This document shows, piece by piece, positions 8,906 to 17,279 of a DNA stretch of 64,000 nucleotides. This DNA comes from JANQOH01 sp965201155 (GTDB lineage Bacteria; Pseudomonadota; Alphaproteobacteria; UBA7887). Under the pieces are notes generated by a model. That model saw only the letters and a program-made list of their open reading frames with translations. It was not told where the DNA came from and made no database searches. Within the stretch, counting starts at the first letter, position 1. Each line of letters begins with the position of its first letter. A program made the position numbers and the translations under genes. The stretch is from contig OZ241752.1 in the NCBI GenBank assembly GCA_965201155.1, positions 2,480,001-2,544,000 on the forward strand, in the 5' to 3' direction.

Positions 8906-9823
8906 TCAGTTCCGTTCGCCGGCGTCGAGGCACCATAACAGCAGGCCCTTTTGTGCGTGCAAGCGGTTTTCCGCTTCGTCCCAGACCGCGGATTGCGGGC
9001 CGTCGATGACGTTATCGACGACTTCATGGCCGCGATGCGCGGGCAGGCAATGCATGAACAATGCATCGCGTTTCGCCGAGGCCATCAGGGTTTCGTTTAC
9101 CTGGAAGGGGCGCATGATTTCTGGACGGTTGCCCTGGTCGTCACCCATGGACACCCAAGTATCGGTGACCACACAATCTGCGTCGGCGACGGCTTGGTGA
9201 GGGTCGTGGTACAACTCGATATTTCCGCCTGTGCTCTGCGCCCAGCGCAGGACGCATTCCGCGGGGGCGTGCTCGGGCGGGCAGGCCAGCCGCAAGGAAA
9301 AGCCAAGACGCACGGCAGCGTGAATCCAGGATATGGCGACATTGTTCCCATCGCCGGACCAGGCGACGGTCTGGGCTTCGATGGGTCCGCGTGCTTCCTC
9401 GATCGTCATGATGTCCGCCAGCAACTGGACCGGGTGGCTGCGATCGGTGAGGCCGTTGATGACGGGGACGCCGGCGGCGGCGGCCATGGCCAGGAGGGTA
9501 TCGTGGCGGACGGCGCGCAGCATGATGATATCGGCGTATCGCGAGAGGACGCGGGCGGTGTCGGCGACGGATTCCCCGCGCTGCATCTGGCTGACCCTGG
9601 TGTCGAGGCTGACGGCGTGGCCGCCGAGCTGGACCATGGCGAGTTCGAAGGAGATGCGGGTGCGCGTGGAGGGTTGCTCGAAGACCATGGCAAGAGTGCG
9701 GCCCGCCAGTGGTGCGGCGCAGGGGAGCGCGCCTCGTTTTGCGGCGCCGGCGAGATCAAGGATCTCGCGCAGCGTGGCGCGCCCGAAACAGTCCAGGTCG
9801 AGAAAGTGGCGCGGCGCAGTCAC
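8906..9823 (-). CDS. argF: Ornithine carbamoyltransferase
   Basis: ArgF joins carbamoyl phosphate and ornithine to make citrulline. The 305-residue protein has the carbamoyl-phosphate motif PSTRTRISFE, the HPVQLLAD loop and the ornithine loop HCLPAHRG. The GTG at 9823 overlaps the argD stop as GTGA and begins VTAPRHFLDLD. A TTG six codons upstream (9841) is also possible, and a GAGGAGG sequence lies just before that TTG. Gene order argD-argF is common in Alphaproteobacteria. Confidence 0.95.
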   Translation of the reverse strand: MTAPRHFLDLDCFGRATLREILDLAGAAKRGALPCAAPLAGRTLAMVFEQPSTRTRISFELAMVQLGGHAVSLDTRVSQMQRGESVADTARVLSRYADIIMLRAVRHDTLLAMAAAAGVPVINGLTDRSHPVQLLADIMTIEEARGPIEAQTVAWSGDGNNVAISWIHAAVRLGFSLRLACPPEHAPAECVLRWAQSTGGNIELYHDPHQAVADADCVVTDTWVSMGDDQGNRPEIMRPFQVNETLMASAKRDALFMHCLPAHRGHEVVDNVIDGPQSAVWDEAENRLHAQKGLLLWCLDAGERN

Positions 9824-10992
9824 GGCGTCAGCGCGGTGCAAGCCTCCTCAAGGGCGCTGCAAGCTTCTTCGACGTGGGTGCGATCAATGGTCAGCGGCGG
9901 CAACATGCGGGCAACATTGTCGCCCGCCGGCACCAGCAGCACGCCGCGTTCGCGCATTGCGGCGACGAGGTCCATGTTTGCCACCTTGCAGCACATGCCG
10001 AGCATCAGGCCCTGACCGCGCACCGATTCTATGATTTGAGGATGGCGTGCGGCGACCTTGTTGACGCTGTTGAAGAGCAAGGCGCCGGTTTCCACCACTC
10101 CGTCGAGGAAGCCGTCCTTCTGGATGATGTCGAGCACGGCGTTGGCGGCGGCGGCGGCGAGAGGATTGCCGCCGAAGGTGGAGCCGTGGCTGCCGGGGGT
10201 CATGGCGGCGCAGGCGGCCTCGGTGGCCAGCACCGCGCCGACGGGGAAGCCGCCGCCGAGGCCCTTGGCGAGGCCCATCACGTCCGGCGCGACATCGTGC
10301 CACTGATAGGCGAAGAGCCGGCCGGTATGGCCGATTCCCGTCTGCACTTCGTCGAACAGCAGGAGCAGGCCGAATTCGTCCGCAATGGTGCGCAGTTCGG
10401 AGATAAAGCGCACGCCGGCGGGGGTGCGGATGCCGCTTTCTCCCTGAATGGGTTCGACAAGGATCGCGGCGGTGTCGGGGCCGATGGCGTCACGCACGGC
10501 GTTGGCGTTGCCGAAGGGCACGTGGGTGAAGCCGTCAACGGGCGGTCCGAAACCTTCCAGAGCCTTTTCGTTGCCGCCGGCGGCAAGGGCTGCCAGGGTG
10601 CGCCCGTGGAAGGCGCCTTCGAAGGCGATGATCCTGTAGCGTTCAGGCGCGCCCTTGCCGTGATGGTAGCGGCGGGCGACCTTGATCACGCCCTCCATGG
10701 CTTCGGCGCCCGAATTGCAGAAGAAAACCTTGTCGGCGAAGCTGGCGGCGCAGAGTCTTTCTGCGAGCCGGGTCTGCTCGGGGATGTGGTAGAGATTCGA
10801 GCAGTGCCAGAGTTTTTCGGCCTGCGCGGTGAGTACCGACACGAGATGCGGATGGCAGTGGCCGACGGTATTGACCGCGATACCGGTGGCGAAATCGAGG
10901 AAACGCTGTCCGTCGGCGGTGATGAGATAGGGGCCTTCGCCCCGCTCGAACGCGAGATCGATCCGCCCGTAGGTCGGCATTACCGCTGTCAT
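9820..10992 (-). CDS. argD: Acetylornithine / succinyldiaminopimelate aminotransferase
   Basis: A class III PLP aminotransferase of 390 residues that converts N-acetylglutamate semialdehyde to N-acetylornithine, and often serves lysine synthesis too. Visible motifs are DFATGIAVNTVGHCHPHL, FCNSGAEAMEGVIK, LLLFDEVQTGIGHTGRL and the PLP lysine in MGLAKGLGGGFP. The ATG at 10992 is preceded by GAGAGG. It is the first gene of the argD-argF pair, divergent from the TRAP permease genes. Confidence 0.95.
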   Translation of the reverse strand: MTAVMPTYGRIDLAFERGEGPYLITADGQRFLDFATGIAVNTVGHCHPHLVSVLTAQAEKLWHCSNLYHIPEQTRLAERLCAASFADKVFFCNSGAEAMEGVIKVARRYHHGKGAPERYRIIAFEGAFHGRTLAALAAGGNEKALEGFGPPVDGFTHVPFGNANAVRDAIGPDTAAILVEPIQGESGIRTPAGVRFISELRTIADEFGLLLLFDEVQTGIGHTGRLFAYQWHDVAPDVMGLAKGLGGGFPVGAVLATEAACAAMTPGSHGSTFGGNPLAAAAANAVLDIIQKDGFLDGVVETGALLFNSVNKVAARHPQIIESVRGQGLMLGMCCKVANMDLVAAMRERGVLLVPAGDNVARMLPPLTIDRTHVEEACSALEEACTALTP

Positions 10993-11043
10993 GCTGGGCC
11001 TCTCAGCGCAAAGCGCGGAAGTTATGGGGTTCGCCGGTGGATT

Positions 11044-11065
11044 GTCAATGTGCGGTCAATGTGCG
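11044..11065. repeat. Perfect 11-bp tandem repeat in the argD / TRAP intergenic region
   Basis: GTCAATGTGCG occurs twice head to tail with no spacer. The copies lie about one helical turn apart in the 205-nt region between the divergent argD and TRAP genes. It could be a binding site for a regulator of either operon, but this is inference from position. Confidence 0.5.
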
Positions 11066-11197
11066 CTAATACCGTGCGTGCGCCAGTTTTTCCCATTCGA
11101 TTTTGCGATGCGACGCCTTGGTTCGGGGCGGGGATTTCTCTACTGTCGGTGCGGGTGCGCGGCAGCGGGCCGGTCATGACAGGAAGGGGCGCCACAA

Positions 11198-11935
11198 GTG
11201 GATGAGTCCGGCGGTATTGGTGAACTCGGCCTGTGCGAGACCCTGAAGCTCGGCTTGTCGGGTGTCCTGGCGCCGATGGCCGACGCTTCGCAGGCGGTAT
11301 TTGGCGGCGCATGGCTGGTTGTTCTTGTGATCGGCCTGCCGGTAGTGGTCATCGCTGCGGCGGTGCTGGCAGGACGCATGACGGGCGGCGGGGAAGGGGG
11401 ATTTCTGGCCTTTGCGCGGGCCACGGACGCATTCAATGACTGGCTGGGACGGACTGTGGCGTGGCTGACGCTGGCCATGGTGCTGGTGACGGTATTGATC
11501 GTCGTGCTGCGCTACGGCTTCGAAATCGGCTTTATCTGGATGCAGGAATCGGTGCGGTTCATGCACGGGGCGGTGTTCCTGCTGTGCGCCGCCTACACGC
11601 TGCTGTGGAATGCGCATGTGCGCGTGGATGTGTTCTATCTGAAAATGACGGATCGCGGGAAGGCGGTGGTCGACGTGATCGGCAATCTGCTGTTTCTGAT
11701 TCCGGTGTGCACGATCATCATCCTGTATTCGGGCGATTATGTGCTGAACAGTTGGGCGGAATGCGAAGGGTCGCTGGAGGAGCGCGGGGTTCATGCAGTG
11801 TATTTGCTGAAAACTTGCATCTGGATATTTGCGGCGACGATGATTCTTCAGGGAATTTCGCGCATCCTGCGTGCGGTGGCGACGTTACGGGGGCTTGAGG
11901 CGCCGACGCCGACAGAGAGCGGACAGGCGCTGTAG
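11198..11935 (+). CDS. TRAP transporter small permease (DctQ-type)
   Basis: A 245-residue membrane protein with about five hydrophobic segments. The first lies at about residues 35-60; the four-helix DctQ core follows and carries FIWMQESVRFMHGAVF, which resembles the family's W-x-E-E/S region. It forms the membrane complex of a tripartite ATP-independent periplasmic transporter with the large permease that follows 9 nt downstream. The start is GTG at 11198 with AGGAAGGGGC in front. The N-terminal extension of about 30 residues before the first helix fits the mannitol/chloroaromatic TRAP subgroup. The substrate is unknown because no binding-protein gene is adjacent. Confidence 0.85.
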   Translation: MDESGGIGELGLCETLKLGLSGVLAPMADASQAVFGGAWLVVLVIGLPVVVIAAAVLAGRMTGGGEGGFLAFARATDAFNDWLGRTVAWLTLAMVLVTVLIVVLRYGFEIGFIWMQESVRFMHGAVFLLCAAYTLLWNAHVRVDVFYLKMTDRGKAVVDVIGNLLFLIPVCTIIILYSGDYVLNSWAECEGSLEERGVHAVYLLKTCIWIFAATMILQGISRILRAVATLRGLEAPTPTESGQAL

Positions 11936-11944
11936 GGGCCTGAA

Positions 11945-13339
11945 ATGGTCTACGAATATTACGTTATAGCCATGGTGCTGGCGCTGTGCGGCGCCTTGCT
12001 TCTGGGCTTTCCGGTTGCCTTTACCCTGTCGGGTGTGGCGCTGATTTTCGGTCTGATCGGCGCCTGGTTTGAAGTCTTCGAGATGGCATTCGTGCAGGCG
12101 CTGACCAATCGGATTTACGGCATCATGACCAATGACCTGCTGATTGCGGTGCCGTTGTTCGTGTTCATGGGCGTGATGCTGGAGCGTTCGAAACTTGCCG
12201 AAGCGCTGCTGGACACGATGGCGCTGCTGATGGGGCGGCTGCGCGGCGGGCTCGGCATTGCGGTGAGTGTTGTGGGCGCGCTGCTCGCCGCGTCGACGGG
12301 TATTGTCGGGGCAACGGTGGTGACGATGGGTCTGCTGTCGCTGCCGACGATGCTGAAGCGCGGTTATCAGCCGGCAATCGCCTGCGGGTCGATTTGCGCC
12401 GCCGGCACGCTGGGGCAGATCATTCCGCCGTCGATTGTGCTGATCCTCCTGGGCGACCAGATTTCGGCGGCGTATCAGCAGGCACAGCTTGCGGCGGGTA
12501 ATTTTGCGCCCGAGCCGGTGTCGGTGGCCGACCTGTTTGTGGGTGCGCTGATTCCCGGTTTGGTGCTGGTTTTTCTCTATATCGCCTGGCAGGTGGTCTA
12601 TGCCTCGATCTATCCCGACCGGATGCCGCCGATTCCCGCGGAGGAGCGCGCCGCCATCAGCAATCGGGAGATGACTTTCAGGGTGCTGGTGGTGCTGATG
12701 CCGCCGCTACTGCTGATCGTATTGGTGCTGGGGTCGATCCTGTTCGGGCTGGCGACGCCGACCGAAGCGGCGGGCGTGGGGGCGATGGGTGCGCTGGCGC
12801 TGGCGGCGTCGCGCCGGCAACTGACACTGGCCAATCTACGCGACGTGATGGCCTCGACGGCGAAGGTGTCGTCGATGGTGTTCACCATTCTCATCGGGGC
12901 GCAGTTGTTCAGCCTCGTGTTTCGCGGTTTCGAGGGCGATGAGATTGTCGCCGAGTTCCTGCATGGTCTGCCAGGGGGCGTGTTCAGCGCCATGCTGTTG
13001 ACCATGGCGCTGATGTTCCTGCTGGGATTTTTCCTCGACTTCATCGAGATCGTGTTTGTGGTGGTACCGATCGTGGGGCCGGCGATTCTGATGAATGAGG
13101 GGATCAGTCCGGTGTGGTTCGCGATCATGATCGCGGTAAACATCCAGACGTCGTTCCTGACGCCGCCATTCGGATTTGCGCTGTTCTACCTTCGCGGAGT
13201 GGCGCCGCCTGAGGTGAAGACCACCGACATCTATCGCGGCGTGGTGCCGTTCGTGACGATGCAGCTTGTCATGCTCGGCATACTGGCGGCATTTCCCGCC
13301 ATGGCGACATGGCTGCCGAAAGTGCTTTACGGCCCGTGA
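11945..13339 (+). CDS. TRAP transporter large permease (DctM-type)
   Basis: A 464-residue integral membrane protein with many transmembrane helices, the sodium-coupled transport subunit of a TRAP system. Family landmarks include LLGFPVAFTLSGVALIFG at the start, AASTGIVGATVVTMGLLSLP, CAAGTLGQIIPPSIVLI, FFLDFIEIVFVVVPI and NIQTSFLTPPFGFALFY. It pairs with the small permease upstream. The substrate-binding DctP/TAXI subunit is missing from this locus, so the ligand cannot be inferred. Confidence 0.93.
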   Translation: MVYEYYVIAMVLALCGALLLGFPVAFTLSGVALIFGLIGAWFEVFEMAFVQALTNRIYGIMTNDLLIAVPLFVFMGVMLERSKLAEALLDTMALLMGRLRGGLGIAVSVVGALLAASTGIVGATVVTMGLLSLPTMLKRGYQPAIACGSICAAGTLGQIIPPSIVLILLGDQISAAYQQAQLAAGNFAPEPVSVADLFVGALIPGLVLVFLYIAWQVVYASIYPDRMPPIPAEERAAISNREMTFRVLVVLMPPLLLIVLVLGSILFGLATPTEAAGVGAMGALALAASRRQLTLANLRDVMASTAKVSSMVFTILIGAQLFSLVFRGFEGDEIVAEFLHGLPGGVFSAMLLTMALMFLLGFFLDFIEIVFVVVPIVGPAILMNEGISPVWFAIMIAVNIQTSFLTPPFGFALFYLRGVAPPEVKTTDIYRGVVPFVTMQLVMLGILAAFPAMATWLPKVLYGP

Positions 13340-13358
13340 TACGCGCCGGCGCGGCCGG

Positions 13359-14321
13359 TCAGGCGAAAGCCGCGGCCAGCGCCTTGCCCATGCGCTCGAT
13401 GGCCTGTTCGGCATGGAGCAGCACCTTGCCCATGCCGGCAAAGCCGTGGATCGTGCCTTCATAACAATAATATTCGATGGGCACGCCGGCCGCCTGCAAG
13501 CGGTCGGCATAGGCCCTGGCTTCGTCACGCAAGGGATCGAGACCGGCGGTCAGGATGGTGGCCGGCGCGAGGCCGGAGAGGTTTTCCACCAGGCCCGGCG
13601 CGGCCCAGGGTTCGTCGGGCACGGCGCCGCGGCCGTAATAGTGATTGTAGAACCAGGCCATGGTGGCCTTGTCGATAGGGAACACATCGGCGAAGGCCGA
13701 TACGGACTCATAGTCGCCGACAGGGTCGAGGGCAGGATAGACGAGGATTTGCGCGCGCAGTGCGGGGGCGCCGCGATCACGCGCATGATGCGCCGCTATC
13801 GCGGCGAGATTACCGCCGGCGCTGTCGCCGGCGACGGCGATGCGAGCGGCGTCGCCGCCCAGGGTTGCGGCGTTGGCGGCGATCCAGTCGAGCGCGGCGA
13901 CCGCATCCTCGGCAGCGGCCGGGTAGGGATGTTCCGGGGCGAGGCGGTAGTCGACGGCGATGACCATGCAATCAGCGCGGTTCGCGAGGCGGCGGCACAG
14001 GGCGTCATGGCTGTCGAGGCCGCCGATGACGAAGCCGCCGCCATGGAACCACACCAGCACAGGCGGGGCGGGGCGCTGCGGCGTGTCGCCGCGCGGGTCA
14101 TAAATGCGGATCGGGATGTTGCGTCCGGGCGCAGCGATGGTGCTGTCAACGCAGCGCGCCACGGGGACCGGCGCGAGATCGACGCGTTCGCGCCGTTCGT
14201 CAAAGACAAGGCGGGCTTCCGGTGCTGACATGCCATGAAGCGGCGGTGCGTCGGCGTCATTCACCCATTCGAGCAGGGCGCGGGTGGGCGGGTCGGCCTG
14301 ATCGGGAATGCGGAGCGGCAT
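13359..14321 (-). CDS. HSL-type alpha/beta hydrolase (esterase)
   Basis: A 320-residue hormone-sensitive-lipase family esterase. The oxyanion motif HGGGF lies in VLVWFHGGGFVIGGLDSHD, the nucleophile motif GDSAGG follows in IAVAGDSAGGNLAAIAA, and the acid/His part is near DPLRDEARAY and EGTIHGF. It should hydrolyse short-chain esters in the cytoplasm. The ATG at 14321 has GAGG 7 nt upstream; a longer frame exists but starts in the divergent intergenic region. The substrate is unknown. Confidence 0.9.
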   Translation of the reverse strand: MPLRIPDQADPPTRALLEWVNDADAPPLHGMSAPEARLVFDERRERVDLAPVPVARCVDSTIAAPGRNIPIRIYDPRGDTPQRPAPPVLVWFHGGGFVIGGLDSHDALCRRLANRADCMVIAVDYRLAPEHPYPAAAEDAVAALDWIAANAATLGGDAARIAVAGDSAGGNLAAIAAHHARDRGAPALRAQILVYPALDPVGDYESVSAFADVFPIDKATMAWFYNHYYGRGAVPDEPWAAPGLVENLSGLAPATILTAGLDPLRDEARAYADRLQAAGVPIEYYCYEGTIHGFAGMGKVLLHAEQAIERMGKALAAAFA

Positions 14322-14449
14322 GGCGGAGCCTCGTGAGTAATCGGGAGGGGCGAATGCGCCGGGAAGCACCGGCGGTCCGCACGGGGTTTGTCAGTTACGG
14401 CGCCCATGGCTAGGGTTGCGGCATCGCAACCCGCGCAGGATACGCAACC

Positions 14450-15457
14450 ATGCCTGTCGATGAAACCTGGCTGGCGCAGGTCAGTGAAGAGGCCCTGGAG
14501 CCCGACTTGCCGATCGTCGACCCGCATCATCATCTGTGGGTGCGGCCGGATTCGACATACATGCTGGATGACCTGCTGGCGGATATCGGTTCCGGCCACA
14601 ATGTCGCGGCGACAGTGTTCGTGGAATGCATGGCGATGTACCGCGCCGACGGCCCGGAGGCGCTGCGCCCGGTGGGGGAGACGGAGTTTGTCAACGGCAT
14701 TGCAGCGCAAAGCGCGAGCGGCGGGTTCGGGGCGGCGCGCCTGTGCGCAGGGATTGTCGGATTTGCCGACCTGACCCTGGGCGATGCCGTGGATGCGGTT
14801 CTGGAGGCGCATTTCAGCCGGGCACCGGACCGGTTTCGCGGCATTCGCCACGCGGTGGCGTGGGATGCCAGCCCCGAGATTCGCAACTCTCATACGCGGC
14901 CGCCGCAGCATCTGATGCGTGAGCCGGCCTTTCGCGCCGGCGCTGCGCGGCTGGCGGCGCATGGTTTGAGCTTTGAAGGGTGGTTGTATCATCCGCAGCT
15001 TGACGATCTGATCGACTTTGCCCGTGCGCGCGAGGATTTGTCGATCGTTCTGGATCACTTTGGCGGGCCGCTTGGCATCGGGCCGTATGCGGGGCGTCGG
15101 GCAGAGATTTACGAGGCTTGGAAACCAAAGATCAGGGCGCTTGCCGAGTGCCCCAATGTCACGGCAAAACTGGGCGGTCTGGCCATGCCGATCAACGGTT
15201 TCGGCTGGCACAAGAGGGCTGCACCACCCGGTTCGGCGGAACTTGCGGCGGCGAATCGCGATTGGTATCTGTATGCCATAGAATGTTTTGGCCCTGACCG
15301 GTGCATGTTCGAGAGCAATTTCCCGGTGGACAAGGTTTCCTGCAGCTACGCGGTGTTGTGGAATGCGTTCAAGCGCATTGCCGACGGTTTCACGGCGGAG
15401 GAAAAGCGGGCGATGTTTCACGATACGGCGGCGCGCGTCTATCGGCTCAGCGCCTGA
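14450..15457 (+). CDS. Amidohydrolase family 2 (ACMSD-like) hydrolase
   Basis: A 335-residue TIM-barrel metal hydrolase of the amidohydrolase-2 family. Metal-site motifs are IVDPHHHLWV (His-x-His) near the N-terminus, IVLDHFGGP in the middle and CMFESNFPVDK near the C-terminus. Relatives hydrolyse lactones such as 2-pyrone-4,6-dicarboxylate or L-fucono/rhamnono-lactones, or decarboxylate. It leads a tight plus-strand run with the DsbA-fold gene 18 nt downstream. The substrate cannot be assigned. Confidence 0.88.
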   Translation: MPVDETWLAQVSEEALEPDLPIVDPHHHLWVRPDSTYMLDDLLADIGSGHNVAATVFVECMAMYRADGPEALRPVGETEFVNGIAAQSASGGFGAARLCAGIVGFADLTLGDAVDAVLEAHFSRAPDRFRGIRHAVAWDASPEIRNSHTRPPQHLMREPAFRAGAARLAAHGLSFEGWLYHPQLDDLIDFARAREDLSIVLDHFGGPLGIGPYAGRRAEIYEAWKPKIRALAECPNVTAKLGGLAMPINGFGWHKRAAPPGSAELAAANRDWYLYAIECFGPDRCMFESNFPVDKVSCSYAVLWNAFKRIADGFTAEEKRAMFHDTAARVYRLSA

Positions 15458-15475
15458 GCAGGTCTGGGAGGCGGG

Positions 15476-16060
15476 ATGAGCAAGCCTATCGAGTTTTTCT
15501 TCGATTTCGGCAGTCCGACGAGCTATCTGGCGTGGACGCAATTGCCGGCGCTGGCGGCCGGCATCGGCGCGCCGCTGGTTTATCGGCCGATGCTGCTTGG
15601 CGGGGTGTTCAAGGCGACGGGCAATCAGCCGCCCGGTGTGGTCAAGGCCAAGGGCGCGTGGATGCTGGGCGACCTGCAATTGTGGGCACGCAAATGGGGG
15701 GTGCCGCTGGTATTCAATCCGCATTTTCCGGTGCGCACGCTGGGCATTATGCGGGGCGCGGCGGCGGCGCTGGCGAACGACGAATTGATTCCCTACGGGG
15801 ATGCGATGTTGAAGGCGATGTGGGTCGACGGCAGGAACCCGTCCGAGCCCGAGGTCTTTGCCGCGGTGGTAGAGTCTGCGGGGCTGGACGCCGCGTTATA
15901 CGGGCAGCGAATCCAGGACCCGGCGGTGAAGCAGGCATTGTTCGACACGACCGATGAAGCGGTAGCACGGGGCGTGTTCGGCGCACCCACGATGATTGTC
16001 GGCGACGATCTGTTTTTCGGTCAGGACCGGCTGGATTTCGTCGCCGAGGCGGCGGCTTGA
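15476..16060 (+). CDS. 2-hydroxychromene-2-carboxylate isomerase-like DsbA-family protein
   Basis: A 194-residue DsbA/kappa-GST fold protein. The N-terminal FFFDFGSPTSYLAW has a serine where thioredoxins have cysteine, as in glutathione-dependent 2-hydroxychromene-2-carboxylate isomerases of naphthalene-type pathways. The C-terminal GVFGAPTMIVGDDLFFGQDR is the other family signature. It should bind glutathione and isomerise an aromatic intermediate or related compound. A GGGAGGCGGG site precedes the ATG. No naphthalene-type cluster surrounds it, so the substrate is open. Confidence 0.88.
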   Translation: MSKPIEFFFDFGSPTSYLAWTQLPALAAGIGAPLVYRPMLLGGVFKATGNQPPGVVKAKGAWMLGDLQLWARKWGVPLVFNPHFPVRTLGIMRGAAAALANDELIPYGDAMLKAMWVDGRNPSEPEVFAAVVESAGLDAALYGQRIQDPAVKQALFDTTDEAVARGVFGAPTMIVGDDLFFGQDRLDFVAEAAA

Positions 16061-16494
16061 TGACGTGCCGGGCGTGCATTGCGGCGCTGGCCGCGCTGAT
16101 CATCGCCGGCGTTGCCATTGGCGTCGTCGGCAGCGGGGCGGGGGATGCGGAAGCGCGCCCGCGCATTCTCGACCGTGCCGAGGCGTCGGCTTTACTGAGC
16201 GGCAATACGGTATTCGGTTTCGACCCGCGCACCGAGAGCGAGTTTACGGTGTTTTATTCCGGCAATGGACGGGCGCGCGCCGAACTGCGCAATGTCAACG
16301 GCCGGACGGACCGCTCGAATGGGAGCTGGTGGATCACGGACGAAGGCAAATTGTGCATCGACTGGGAGAATTACCGCTGGATCAGCCTGTGCGCGCGCAT
16401 TGTCCGTGAGGCTGATTCTCTCACCTTTATCGATGACAACCGCCGGATTATTTCGTTCGGCGAAGTGGCGGTGGGCAACCCGGACGATCTGTGA
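16060..16494 (+). CDS. Exported DUF995-like protein of unknown function
   Basis: A 144-residue secreted protein. The first 32 residues look like a signal peptide (AALAALIIAGVAIGVVG ending in an A-rich site). The mature part has GNTVFGFDPRTESEFTVFY, GSWWITDEGKLCIDWENY and two cysteines in CIDW and SLCARI, resembling small beta-rich periplasmic DUF995 proteins. The start ATG overlaps the preceding stop (TGATG at 16058-16062). It is probably cotranscribed with the isomerase-like gene. Function is unknown. Confidence 0.72.
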   Translation: MTCRACIAALAALIIAGVAIGVVGSGAGDAEARPRILDRAEASALLSGNTVFGFDPRTESEFTVFYSGNGRARAELRNVNGRTDRSNGSWWITDEGKLCIDWENYRWISLCARIVREADSLTFIDDNRRIISFGEVAVGNPDDL

Positions 16495-16523
16495 GGCTGC
16501 CGGTGCTTGTGCAACCCGCTGCG

Positions 16524-16549
16524 CCGGCCATGGCATATGCCATGGCCGG
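16524..16549. terminator. 26-bp perfect palindrome between convergent genes
   Basis: CCGGCCATGGC and its exact complement GCCATGGCCGG flank an ATAT core, giving an 11-bp stem. It lies between the ends of the DUF995-like gene and the convergent GST gene, the expected place for a bidirectional terminator. There is no clear T-tract. Confidence 0.6.
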
Positions 16550-16570
16550 GCGGCCGCCGGGAGTACTGCG

Positions 16571-17200
16571 TCAGAGCGGCAGCAGCGGGACCGGGTCGGA
16601 TTTCTGCCAGCAGGGAAGCGCCTCGACGCGGCTCATCCAGGCCCGCAGGGCAGGGTAGTTGTCCAGCGGCAGCTTCTGATAGCTGTGCAGGTGCATGGGT
16701 GAGGCGACGGCGATGTCTGCGATCGTGACCTGCGGCGCGCTCAGCCAGTCGCGTCCGTCCAGCCGTGCTTCGAGGATTCCCGCAAGGTTGTGGAAGGTGG
16801 GGTCGTGCGCCTCCAGCACGTCCTGGTCGGCTTCGCTGCCGAGGATCGGCTTGACCACATTTTCCACCAGATAGACGTAGCAGCCGGCAAACCATTTGCT
16901 GGATTCCCAGAGCAGCCAGCGCTGAATGTCGGCGCGTGTGGCGGCGTCGGCGGGATAGGCGGATTTGTTGCCGGTTTTCTCGGCTCCGTAGACGATGATG
17001 GCGTTCGATTCCCACAGCACCAGATCGCCGTCCACCAACGCCGGCAATTCGCCGTTGGGATTGATCTTGAGGAATTCCGGGGTCTTGTGCCCTTGCTGGA
17101 AGTAATCGACTTTTTCGTCTTCATATGCGGCGCCGACGAGGTCAAGGCCGGCAACAACCTTGCGGCAATTGACTGTGATCGGATCGAAATAGAGTTTCAC
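16571..17200 (-). CDS. Glutathione S-transferase
   Basis: A 209-residue cytosolic GST with the thioredoxin-like N-terminal domain (KLYFDPITVNCRKV, glutathione-site INPNGELPALVDGDLVLWES) and an all-helical C-terminal domain from about residue 90. The catalytic Ser/Tyr position near residue 10 reads ITVNCRK, so a Cys or Asn may serve. The start is GTG at 17200 with GGAGAGAGCC in front. A second in-frame reading upstream overlaps the ADH gene end and is not coding. Substrate unknown. Confidence 0.92.
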   Translation of the reverse strand: MKLYFDPITVNCRKVVAGLDLVGAAYEDEKVDYFQQGHKTPEFLKINPNGELPALVDGDLVLWESNAIIVYGAEKTGNKSAYPADAATRADIQRWLLWESSKWFAGCYVYLVENVVKPILGSEADQDVLEAHDPTFHNLAGILEARLDGRDWLSAPQVTIADIAVASPMHLHSYQKLPLDNYPALRAWMSRVEALPCWQKSDPVPLLPL

Positions 17201-17279
17201 GGCTCTCTCCGGGTTCGCGATTGGTTTGCGGGGCATAACATGAGTGCGGCGGCGTTCGCAATTTCGCGGCGCGCCGAAT

